DNA of 64,000 nucleotides, from positions 1 to 64,000 of the forward strand of contig CALGLR010000015.1 of the NCBI GenBank assembly GCA_937959395.1, written 5' to 3'. Positions 1 through 7,463 of the stretch are shown here, one piece after another. A program made the position numbers and the translations under genes. Under the pieces are notes generated by a model that saw nothing but the letters and a program-made list of their open reading frames with translations, was not told where the DNA came from and ran no database searches. Numbering within the stretch: position 1 is the stretch's first letter; each line of letters begins with the position of its first letter. The DNA is from an uncultured Flavobacteriaceae bacterium. Its GTDB lineage: Bacteria > Bacteroidota > Bacteroidia > Flavobacteriales > Flavobacteriaceae.

Positions 1-70
1 GTTCTTGCTTAAAATGTAATCGACAACTCTGCTCGTCTGTAAAATGAACTCCAAAAGAAAATATATTCAT
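1..70 (-). CDS. IS1595-type transposase, N-terminal fragment cut by window edge
   Basis: The minus strand from position 70 reads an ATG followed by 23 open codons to the window edge. They encode a start of the form MNIFSFGVHFTDEQSCRLHF. The pattern of an aromatic/acidic stretch followed by a single Cys and a charged helix resembles the N-terminal zinc-ribbon region of IS1595-family transposases. The rest of the gene lies outside the window, so intactness cannot be judged. The bases after the start (about 71-150) include a segment around 120-140 that could belong to the element's terminal inverted repeat, but the partner end is not visible. The call rests on only 23 residues. Confidence 0.45.
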   Translation of the reverse strand, partial: MNIFSFGVHFTDEQSCRLHFKQE

Positions 71-285
71 GGTTAACTATTTAAAAATCAATTAAATATA
101 CGTAATTATAATGAAATTAGGGATGTTTACGGACATACAATAAAAAAGGTCAATGTAACACAAATAGAAACGTATTTAATCGATTTTATTTACTTTTAAT
201 CTGTTTTTGTGAAAATTTTACTTATCTTTTGTAATGGCTTTTTTAAAGCTTTATTTTTTATTTTGAAACCCAAATCAAAAATATC

Positions 286-2559
286 ATGAAAAAAATTCTT
301 TTTTTCTCACTTTTGTGTGTTTATATTACCAATGGTCAAGTGGGCATAGGCACAACAACACCAGATCCTTCTTCAATTTTAGATGTTACAAGCACCAATA
401 AAGGAATGTTAGTTCCTAGAATTAACATAATATCTTCTACCGATAATACAACAATAGCATCACCTGCCACTGGTTTGTTAATTTATAATAATGCAACCGT
501 TGGAGACGTTACACCCGGGTTTTATTTTTGGGACAGTTCTACATGGTTACAGTTAACAACTAATACCGTAAACACAAAATGGGATATTCTAGGAAATTCA
601 GGTACAGACCAAACCATAAATTTCATGGGTACAATAGATGACCAAGATTTAGTTTTTAAAAGAAATAACGTTTTAGCTGGTAGCTTAAATACTCTTAACA
701 CCTCATTTGGTGTTAATGCTTTATTTTCAAATACTACTGGAAATTATAATACAGCAAACGGAGTAAATTCTCTTTATTCGAATACAACAGCAAACTACAA
801 TACGGGAATTGGATACGCTTCTCTTCGATTTAATACTACAGGAACTCAAAATACTGCTAATGGTTCAAATTCTCTTTACAGTAATACAACAGGAAATTAT
901 AACACTGCAAGCGGTATGAATTCTCTTTATGCGAACACAACAGGGAATCACAATACAGGAACAGGGCGTACCTCTCTTAGATTTAATACTACAGGAACTC
1001 AAAATACTGCTAATGGTTCAAGTGCTCTATACAGTAATACTACAGGAAATTATAACACTGCAAACGGTATGAATTCTCTTTATGCGAATACAACTGGGGA
1101 TTACAATACAGGAACAGGTCGTACCTCTCTTAGATTTAATACTACAGGAACTCAAAATACAGGTACAGGAGTAAATGCTCTTTACAGTAATACAACTGGT
1201 AGTTATAATACTGCGAGCGGCGTAAATTCACTATATGCTAATACAACTGCAAACTACAATACCGCAACAGGAACAGCTGCTCTTAGATTTAATACAACTG
1301 GAACTCAAAATACTGCTAGTGGTTCAAATTCACTTTACAATAATACAACTGGGGATTACAACACGGCAAATGGTGTAAACTCACTTTATGATAATACTAC
1401 AGGTAATTATAATACAGCAATAGGTCGTGTTTCTCTTAGATTTAATACCATAGGGCTACAAAATACTGCTACGGGAGCTAATTCTCTTTACTCTAACACT
1501 ACTGGAAATAATAACACAGCAACAGGAATGAATACACTTCGGTTTAATACAACAGGAAATAATAATACAGCAACTGGTATTAATGCACTTTATGCTAATA
1601 CAACAGGGAATAGCAATACAGCGGTAGGAAATACTTCATTGCGTTTTAATACCACAGGAAACAATAATACAGCAACTGGTATAAACGCTCTTCGATCTAA
1701 CACAACTGGAGAAAACAATACAGCAAGTGGTTTAAATTCTCTTTATGCAAATACAACGGGAATTAATAATACGGCAATGGGAAATTCTTCGTTACGCTTT
1801 AATACTACAGGAATTAATAATACCGCAACAGGTACAAACGCACTTCGATCCAATACTACAGGAGAAAATAATACAGCAAATGGTATAAATTCTCTTTATG
1901 ATAGCACAACAGGATCTGCAAATACAGCAGCTGGACATGCAGCTCTTAGATTGAATACCACTGGAAGCTTCAATTCAGGATTGGGTCGTCAATCACTAAG
2001 GTTAAATACAACGGGAAGTAACAATACTGCCGTTGGTTTTAGAGCTTTAGATAATTCTACAACAGGAAGTAACAATACAGCAATTGGCTACTTTGCTGTA
2101 GTGCCAGATGGCACCTTAAGTAATCAAGTACGTATAGGTAATAATGCTATTACTTATGCAGGATTACAAGTGGCTTGGTCTATTACATCAGATATGAGAT
2201 GGAAAAATAATATTAAAGACTCAAATTTGGGTTTAGATTTTATAAACGAATTACGTCCGGTTTCTTATTATAGAAATAACGATGACACTAATAAAATTGA
2301 ATATGGGTTTATTGCTCAAGAATTAAAAGAGGCTTTAAAAAACAAGGGCATAAAAAGTAGTGGAATTATAACTGAAGATACTGAAGGCATGCTAAGTGTT
2401 CGTTATAACGATTTAATGTCTCCAATGGTTAAGGCCATTCAAGAACAAACTGATGAGATTGCACTATTAAAAAAAGAAAACGAAGCTTTAAAATTGAAAC
2501 AACAAACTTTTGAAAAGGAGTTGAAAGAAATTAGAACTCTCTTATTGAATAAAAACTAA
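286..2559 (+). CDS. Secreted repeat protein with C-terminal S74 intramolecular chaperone domain
   Basis: This 757-aa protein starts with a signal peptide (residues 1 to about 17, ending NGQ). Residues about 138-613 are 28 units of a 17-residue repeat of the form NTAxGxxSLxxNTTGxx (51 bp, nt 697-2124), very rich in Asn and Thr. Such repeats normally build elongated trimeric beta structures. From about residue 635 a peptidase S74 domain begins with the Ser-Asp-x-Arg-x-Lys motif (S635, K640), the known self-cleavage site in phage endosialidase and tail-spike chaperone domains. A YGFIAQEL motif and a terminal coiled coil of about 40 residues follow. I infer a surface fibre or adhesin folded as a trimer and then released from its chaperone. 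No T9SS sorting tail is present, so the export route is unclear. It is a single gene with no obvious operon. Confidence 0.85.
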   Translation: MKKILFFSLLCVYITNGQVGIGTTTPDPSSILDVTSTNKGMLVPRINIISSTDNTTIASPATGLLIYNNATVGDVTPGFYFWDSSTWLQLTTNTVNTKWDILGNSGTDQTINFMGTIDDQDLVFKRNNVLAGSLNTLNTSFGVNALFSNTTGNYNTANGVNSLYSNTTANYNTGIGYASLRFNTTGTQNTANGSNSLYSNTTGNYNTASGMNSLYANTTGNHNTGTGRTSLRFNTTGTQNTANGSSALYSNTTGNYNTANGMNSLYANTTGDYNTGTGRTSLRFNTTGTQNTGTGVNALYSNTTGSYNTASGVNSLYANTTANYNTATGTAALRFNTTGTQNTASGSNSLYNNTTGDYNTANGVNSLYDNTTGNYNTAIGRVSLRFNTIGLQNTATGANSLYSNTTGNNNTATGMNTLRFNTTGNNNTATGINALYANTTGNSNTAVGNTSLRFNTTGNNNTATGINALRSNTTGENNTASGLNSLYANTTGINNTAMGNSSLRFNTTGINNTATGTNALRSNTTGENNTANGINSLYDSTTGSANTAAGHAALRLNTTGSFNSGLGRQSLRLNTTGSNNTAVGFRALDNSTTGSNNTAIGYFAVVPDGTLSNQVRIGNNAITYAGLQVAWSITSDMRWKNNIKDSNLGLDFINELRPVSYYRNNDDTNKIEYGFIAQELKEALKNKGIKSSGIITEDTEGMLSVRYNDLMSPMVKAIQEQTDEIALLKKENEALKLKQQTFEKELKEIRTLLLNKN
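697..2124 (+). repeat. Coding tandem repeat, 28 units of 51 bp (17 aa)
   Basis: The repeat sits inside the S74 protein. Units 1-15 follow a three-unit higher-order period (SLYS, SLYA, SLRF types), giving a 153-bp super-repeat. After unit 15 the SLRF type recurs irregularly (units 17, 19, 22, 25). Synonymous positions vary between units, so the array is not freshly amplified. Confidence 0.9.
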
Positions 2560-2652
2560 TTACTTAGAATTATTTAATCTAATTTTTTAAATTAAATAAA
2601 TCGTTTCAAAAAAACACAAACTCTTCTAAATACTTTTATTACTTATGTCGTT

Positions 2653-3741
2653 TTAGTTCTTTTTAGCACTCGTTAACGATAGCGTTAATAACTCATTAGC
2701 AACAGGATCAACAATGGACTGTGCTCTTGATGTATTCGCTAGTATTACACTTACCGTCTTTTTACTTGGAACTATAAAAAGAAATGATGTATTTCCTGTT
2801 TGGCCTCCTGGATGCCCAATTAAAGCGCCTTCATTTGGTTTTTTAGCATAAAGAAACCATCCAAAGCCATAAGCGTTATTTTCTTTTTCTAGACTATGAT
2901 GTTGTCGCATAATGTTTAGTGTGTTTTCTTTTACAAAAACATTGTTCAATAATGCATTACCAAACTTTAGCATGTCTTCTAAAGTTGTATAAAAACCTCC
3001 TGCTGGGATTCGGTTGCTTAAATTATTTTCTTTAGCAATTTTTGCTTTTCCTTTTCCGTTATTACGAGAGTATAACTCAGATTTATTACTCATTTTAACT
3101 CCAAATTTTTCAACACCTGTATTGGTCATTTCCGCCTTATTCCAAATGTTATTTTGCATGTAATTTTCAAAAGTATTTCCAGAAATTTTTTCAATAACCA
3201 CACCTAGAACGGTATAACCATAAGTCGTGTAACTATATTGAGTGCCTGGTTCAAATAATAAATCATGATCTTTAAATAAACTTAATGCATCATAGAGCGT
3301 TGGATAATTAACAGTAGTATTAGACTCGCGTCCATCTTTATATCCTTCAATACCAGAAGTATGCGATAATAAATGCCTTATTGTAATTTGAGTTTTTTCG
3401 TGTATTGGATAATCTAGAATATAAGTTTGAATAGACGCATCTAAATCTATTAAGCCTTTTTCTACAAGTTGCATTATGGCTAAAGCTGTCATAGATTTTG
3501 CAATAGAGCCCATTCTTAATTTGGTATCTAGTTTAAACTTTTTATTTTCTTTTATATTTGAATAACCTGCTGAAGATTGCCCTATTGTTTTTCCCTCAAC
3601 AGAATATCCCGCTACCACTCCAGCAACCTCTTTTTCTGATACTATTTTTTCTAATAATAGATTAACTTCTTTATCCTTATTTTGTGTGACACTTAGGAAG
3701 GATATTAAAAAAGCAGCTAATAAGATGATATGATTTTTCAT
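2653..3741 (-). CDS. Serine hydrolase, beta-lactamase (class C / LACTB-like) family
   Basis: This 362-aa protein has an N-terminal signal peptide (residues 1 to about 20), so it probably acts in the periplasm or is lipid-free exported. The PF00144 fold is shown by the SxxK nucleophile motif SIAK (S79, K82), a YSYTTYGY segment (residues 169-176) at the place of the Tyr-x-Asn motif, and HPG (residues 310-312) as the third element. The Asn of Tyr-x-Asn is replaced by Thr, as in some LACTB-like and esterase/peptidase members, so a beta-lactam hydrolysing role is doubtful. A peptidase or esterase acting on peptidoglycan peptides or small esters is more likely. The substrate cannot be told from sequence. 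It stands alone, convergent with the S74 gene. Confidence 0.85.
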   Translation of the reverse strand: MKNHIILLAAFLISFLSVTQNKDKEVNLLLEKIVSEKEVAGVVAGYSVEGKTIGQSSAGYSNIKENKKFKLDTKLRMGSIAKSMTALAIMQLVEKGLIDLDASIQTYILDYPIHEKTQITIRHLLSHTSGIEGYKDGRESNTTVNYPTLYDALSLFKDHDLLFEPGTQYSYTTYGYTVLGVVIEKISGNTFENYMQNNIWNKAEMTNTGVEKFGVKMSNKSELYSRNNGKGKAKIAKENNLSNRIPAGGFYTTLEDMLKFGNALLNNVFVKENTLNIMRQHHSLEKENNAYGFGWFLYAKKPNEGALIGHPGGQTGNTSFLFIVPSKKTVSVILANTSRAQSIVDPVANELLTLSLTSAKKN

Positions 3742-3813
3742 TATTTATTTTATTTATTAAGTTTACACTGATGCGAAAAATAGAAACGAAAGTTACACTA
3801 AACATTTATTCTA

Positions 3814-4092
3814 CTAGGATTGTGGCGAACTATTCATTTTTAGGGACGAACGATTAATAGCTAATATCGCTTTTTTGTTATTCTTAGAAACAGGTGCTTC
3901 TATTTGAGTTAATAATACTGTATTTGAATTCTTCCATTCTTTAAAATGAATTGGATTAATAAGATGAGAACGATGTACTTTCACTAATTTAGGTAATTGA
4001 GATTCTATGTTTTTTTAAAGTAATTCTTAATAATTTCTTACTTAATGTGCCATTCATTAAATAGGCTACTGTTAAATAATTATCTATTTTAA
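3814..4092 (-). pseudogene. Remnant of LytTR-family regulator, 3' half with frameshift
   Basis: Translation of the minus strand from about 4092 to the TAG at 3814-3816 gives the core of a LytTR DNA-binding domain in two frames. Upstream is NYLTVAYLMNGTLSKKL and LRITLKK (nt about 4020-4080). After a one-base shift near the A-run at 4010-4017 comes LPKLVKVHRSHLINPIHF, the characteristic HRS-LIN part of the domain, followed by a short tail. No start codon or intact 5' part adjoins. The missing 5' half matches the remnant at 5294-5533, on the other side of the propeller gene. I call this a decayed gene split by an insertion or duplication. Confidence 0.75.
4032..4087. repeat. 56-bp direct repeat, copy A
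   Basis: This segment matches 5294-5349 in the same orientation with three mismatches by eye (positions 4064, 4071 and 4075). It encodes the LytTR segment around YLMNGTLSKKL on the minus strand. The two copies bracket the propeller gene and the acs-tail copy. Confidence 0.85.
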
Positions 4093-4107
4093 TCTATTAG
4101 GTGACAG

Positions 4108-4283
4108 TTATTTCTTTATGAATTTAAGTGCGCTTTTATTCTCAAATTTCAATAAATATAATCCACTAGCTAAGTCTCTTACATCAATTATTTTTTGATG
4201 AGATACTTTTCCCTTTTTTATTTTATTACCTAAAATATCATAAATAATATAGTTTTCTGTTTTTTTTAATTCTGAAGCTATTA
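4108..4283 (-). pseudogene. Frameshifted T9SS sorting tail of the propeller gene
   Basis: Directly after the stop at 4281-4283 the minus strand continues in another frame with IIASELKKTENYIIYDILGN, then DVRDLASGLYLLKFEN and a final KFIKK before a TAA at 4108-4110. This is the usual second half of a type A T9SS C-terminal sorting domain, whose first half (IYPNPTSN) ends the upstream ORF. One missing base near 4284-4288 would explain the break. As written, the protein would lose most of its secretion signal. Confidence 0.8.
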
Positions 4284-5153
4284 TAAGTTTGAAGTGGGGT
4301 TAGGATAGATGTTAAATGGACTCGTTTTCAAAAAATCGTTAATAAATAGTATTTTAGAAGACTTGGATACTTTATTACCGTCAAACTCCGCAATATATAA
4401 GTCATTATCAATGGCCATTAATCCAGTTGGCCCTGATAAATCCAGTAAAACATCTGTAGCAATTGGTGAAGGGTCAGTAATATCTATTTTAGAAATTTTA
4501 TTACCTCCATATTCGGCTATATAAAGGTCATTCCCCTTAAGCATAAGTCCAGTTGGATCAACTAAATCTATAACTACGTTTTCGACAACAGGAATTATTT
4601 CGGTGATATCTATTTTAGAAATTTTATTGGAATCTAATTCAGAAATATATAAATCATAACCATTTAATGCCAAACCAAGAGGGGTGTTTAAGCCAGTAAC
4701 TACATCTACAGCAACAGGCATAGTTGCACTAATATTTATTTTAGAAATCTTATTTGCATTACGTTCTGATACATATAAATCATTTCCATTCAAAACTAAT
4801 GAGTAAGGACCAGTTAAACCATTTACAAAGTCGTTAACCGCTGGTGGATCTACACTAAGATCTATTTTAATAATTTTATTTCCAGTAAATTCAGCTACGT
4901 ATAAATCGCTACCATTAATTACCATTCCTCTAGGGTTATTTAAATTTGTAATAAAATCAGTAGCTATCGGAGCTGCACTTGTAAGATCAATTTTAGAAAT
5001 TTTATTTCCACTACTTTCAGACACGTACAAGTTGTTTTCAATTAAAATTAAACTAAAGGGGCTATTTAAATTAGTAACTATATCTGTGATTTGTGCGTTA
5101 ATTTTTAAACAACACAAAAGTAGAATTCGTATTAAAAAGTATCTGAGTTTCAT
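4281..5153 (-). CDS. Secreted NHL/SMP-30-like beta-propeller, T9SS tail broken by frameshift
   Basis: The 290-aa ORF begins with a signal peptide (residues 1-21, ending NAQ). It then has six repeats of about 41 residues with the pattern LNxPxGLxLxGxDLYVAExxGNKISKIDI, typical of six-bladed NHL or YVTN-type propellers. It ends at IYPNPTSN plus Leu, the first strand of a T9SS sorting domain. The remaining part of that domain lies in another frame at 4108-4283, so the gene originally covered 4108-5153. Its ligand or partner is unknown. The gene is flanked by 56-bp direct repeats made of LytTR coding sequence, so it sits inside a former regulator gene. Confidence 0.8.
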   Translation of the reverse strand: MKLRYFLIRILLLCCLKINAQITDIVTNLNSPFSLILIENNLYVSESSGNKISKIDLTSAAPIATDFITNLNNPRGMVINGSDLYVAEFTGNKIIKIDLSVDPPAVNDFVNGLTGPYSLVLNGNDLYVSERNANKISKINISATMPVAVDVVTGLNTPLGLALNGYDLYISELDSNKISKIDITEIIPVVENVVIDLVDPTGLMLKGNDLYIAEYGGNKISKIDITDPSPIATDVLLDLSGPTGLMAIDNDLYIAEFDGNKVSKSSKILFINDFLKTSPFNIYPNPTSNL

Positions 5154-5188
5154 AACAAACTATTATTTTTAGACTTATTTATATTTAT

Positions 5189-5293
5189 TTAGCGGGCAAA
5201 ATTATTAAAGTATTATCAATAATACTCTCTACTACCTCAAGATTTAATAACGCACTTATATCTCCCAAATTATCATTTTTATTATGTGCAATT
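5189..5293 (-). pseudogene. Duplicated 3' end of acs, fused in frame to a LytTR fragment
   Basis: The minus strand here encodes IAHNKNDNLGDISALL, then NLEVVESIIDNTL and a TAA at 5189-5191. This closely matches the C-terminus of the intact acs product (IAHNEADNLGDISTLLNPEV and following, nt 7464-7570). The nucleotide match covers about 83 bp (5211-5293 against about 7485-7567). Reading upstream, it is in frame with the LytTR segment GTLSKKL of copy B, so a chimera was made. It is too short to function as an enzyme. Confidence 0.8.
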
Positions 5294-5349
5294 AATTTCT
5301 TACTTAATGTGCCATTCATTAAATAAGCTACTATTACATAATTATCTAT
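5294..5349. repeat. 56-bp direct repeat, copy B
   Basis: This is the partner of 4032-4087, same orientation, 53 of 56 bases equal by eye. It encodes DNYVIVAYLMNGTLSKKL on the minus strand and joins directly to the acs-tail copy. Confidence 0.85.
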
Positions 5350-5533
5350 ACTAGAAATAACAAATTAAACCTTCATCTTTAATTTGTAACATATCCAATT
5401 TATGATCGCTGTTAAAATTATTTTTTTTAACTTTTTGATGAACTACTTTTCTAATTATAATCCATCTTGCAAAGATAATGATTGCTAATAATGCAAAGAA
5501 AATAGAATAACATATTTCAAGTATAAATTTCAC
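5294..5533 (-). pseudogene. Remnant of LytTR-family regulator, 5' part (membrane segment and start of LytTR domain)
   Basis: An ORF of 60 codons (5351-5533) encodes one strong transmembrane helix (residues about 4-28) followed by a basic linker and LQIKDEGLICYF before a TAG. Past the stop, in a shifted frame, the text continues SSIDNYVIVAYLMNGTLSKK, the middle of a LytTR domain. Membrane-anchored LytTR regulators are common in Flavobacteriia, and this would be their last helix plus domain start. Together with 3814-4092 it appears to reconstitute one regulator gene. If read as a free-standing 60-aa membrane protein it has no recognisable function. Confidence 0.6.
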
Positions 5534-5575
5534 AAAAGAATAGTCTCTATTAACTATACTAGAATTTATAATAAA

Positions 5576-5734
5576 GAAGTCATTTAAACTTTTTACATTC
5601 GCTAAAAAATTGCTCTTTTAGGCCCATTTTTGTCTTTTTTTATTTCCGTAGCGATGCTATGCAACTCAAAAAAGCCTTCAAATGAACATAAAAATTCTAA
5701 TTTTCGCTTAAATTCTAAAAGTTTAAATCACTTC
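5576..5734. repeat. Dispersed inverted-repeat element, copy 1 (159 bp)
   Basis: The outer arms read GAAGT-ATTTAAACTTTT on the left and its near complement on the right (5717-5734). The centre carries CCGTAGCGATGCTATGCAAC (5646-5665). The same architecture and core recur at 58552-58710 and 59469-59624. It fills most of the 343-bp gap 5534-5876. There is no coding capacity. It resembles a MITE or REP-like element. Confidence 0.7.
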
Positions 5735-5876
5735 AAATATAACTACCAATTAAAATAAGAATATTGACTAAAATATCAAATTCATAAAAAAAGAGGATCT
5801 AATTTATCTAAAGTTTTGATAATCATCAATAAAACAATTAATTTTATACATTAATTTTTTATAAACACACTATAAA

Positions 5877-7367
5877 ATGAAATATATTAATTTATTGTTA
5901 GGGCTTTTTATGAGCATTTACGGTAGTGCTCAAATCCAAATAGGGACTACTTTGTTTGGTGAAGAATATACTGGTGGTAATTCAGATGGTTTTGCAAGTG
6001 CAATTAGCTTAAGCGCAAATGGTAATATTTTAGCTATAGGCTCAAATGGTCATGGTGAAAATAATGCCAGTTATGGAAGAGTACAAATATTTTCAAACGA
6101 AAATGGAACTTGGACTCAAATGGGAGAAGATTTAATTGGTACTACTATAAGAAAATCACTAGGCAATTCAGTTGCTTTAAACGATGCTGGTGATGTTTTA
6201 GTGGTTTCTGCTTTTGACGCTCTTAGCGCAGATTCTGTTGGGGAAATATATGTATATAATAAAACAGAGAACGATACATGGGAAGAAATAGCCCGATTCG
6301 ATGATGGTGCCTCTTTTGAAGGTTTTGGAAGGAAAGTTAGTATTAACGGAAAAGGCAATGTCATTGCTGTAAGTGCTTGGGGCGAATTTGGGGGTTCAGG
6401 TTTTGTGAACATATATAGACCTGATGCCAGTAAGCAATGGCAACAAATTGGTCAACGTATTTATGGAGAACAAGCTTTTGAAGACTTTGGTACATCTATC
6501 GATTTAAATGATGAAGGGAATATTATTGCAATTGGAGGCCCATTCAAAGATGTTAATGGGAATAATGCTAGAGGATATGTAAAAGTATATGAGAATATTA
6601 ATGATCAATGGGTTCAAATAGGTAGAAGTATTGAAGGTAAAGAAGATGAAGAAGAGTCAGGTCACGCAGTAAGTTTAAATGCTGAAGGCAACATATTAGC
6701 CATAGGCGCTCCTTTAAACAAAGAAACAGTTGACAACGGAATAGCAAGAGTTTATAAAAGACAAAGTAACGATTCATGGGAGCAAATAGGGCAAGGAATA
6801 ATTGGAGATAGCGGTGATTTTATTGGTCAATCTGTAAGTTTAAATGATGATGGAAATATTCTCGCAATTGGAGGTATGTTTGCTGATAATAATGGTCAGG
6901 ATAAAGGCGTAGCAAAATTATATAAAAATATTAATAACGCTTGGCAATTAATAGGTTTGCCAATATATGGAGACAATAATTTGGATTACTCTGGAGCAAG
7001 TATTAATTTAAGCGATGATGGTACTCATATTGCCATTGGTGGTACTAATATTGATTTTAACTTAACGACGATTGGCCATGCAAGAGTTTTTACTTTAGAT
7101 AATATACTAGGGGTTGATAATAATAATATTGATTTAAATCTTAACATTTATCCTAATCCAGAAAAAGATAAACTTTCTATTAGTAGTAACTCTAAATTAA
7201 ATTTACAGAAAGCTATAATTTATGATGTAGGTGGAAGACTAATTTCACAGTTTAAACTACATAATAATAATAATACATTTGATATTTCAGAACTCAGTGC
7301 CGGAACTTATTTTTTAAGTGTTTATGCAAATAATGGTCATAAAACTTTTAAATGGACTAAAGAATAA
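5877..7367 (+). CDS. Secreted FG-GAP-like beta-propeller protein with T9SS sorting domain
   Basis: This 496-aa protein has a signal peptide (residues 1-19, ending SAQ). It then has about seven repeats of roughly 50-55 residues with the pattern GxSVSLNxDGNILAIGxPxxxxNGxxxGxVxVYxxxxxxWxQIG, the integrin-alpha/FG-GAP type of propeller. Residues from about 418 form a type A T9SS sorting domain beginning LNIYPNPEKDKLSIS and ending FKWTKE, so it should be exported by the type IX system and attached or released at the surface. The function is unknown, and adhesion or protein binding is a reasonable guess. Unlike the nearby propeller at 4281, its sorting domain is intact. It appears monocistronic. 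Confidence 0.85.
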   Translation: MKYINLLLGLFMSIYGSAQIQIGTTLFGEEYTGGNSDGFASAISLSANGNILAIGSNGHGENNASYGRVQIFSNENGTWTQMGEDLIGTTIRKSLGNSVALNDAGDVLVVSAFDALSADSVGEIYVYNKTENDTWEEIARFDDGASFEGFGRKVSINGKGNVIAVSAWGEFGGSGFVNIYRPDASKQWQQIGQRIYGEQAFEDFGTSIDLNDEGNIIAIGGPFKDVNGNNARGYVKVYENINDQWVQIGRSIEGKEDEEESGHAVSLNAEGNILAIGAPLNKETVDNGIARVYKRQSNDSWEQIGQGIIGDSGDFIGQSVSLNDDGNILAIGGMFADNNGQDKGVAKLYKNINNAWQLIGLPIYGDNNLDYSGASINLSDDGTHIAIGGTNIDFNLTTIGHARVFTLDNILGVDNNNIDLNLNIYPNPEKDKLSISSNSKLNLQKAIIYDVGGRLISQFKLHNNNNTFDISELSAGTYFLSVYANNGHKTFKWTKE

Positions 7368-7398
7368 GTTTAGATTACCCCATATCATTTCATACAAA

Positions 7399-7432
7399 AA
7401 TAGCTCAAGATTGAATTCAACCTTGAGCTATT
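7399..7432. terminator. Terminator between convergent propeller gene and acs
   Basis: AATAGCTCAAG at 7399-7409 pairs with CTTGAGCTATT at 7422-7432, with the arms extending inward. On the minus strand a TTTTTG run follows, which fits termination of acs. It may act in both directions. Confidence 0.75.
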
Positions 7433-7463
7433 CTATTATGATTTATTAAATTTAGATCATTTC

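Noticed and set aside
2653-3741. Beta-lactamase conferring resistance
   Set aside because: The Tyr-x-Asn motif is altered to Tyr-Thr-Thr and the protein looks LACTB/esterase-like.
4309-4524. 71-codon plus-strand ORF inside the propeller gene
   Set aside because: It is a shadow of the repeat-rich minus-strand gene. Its content mirrors the repeats.
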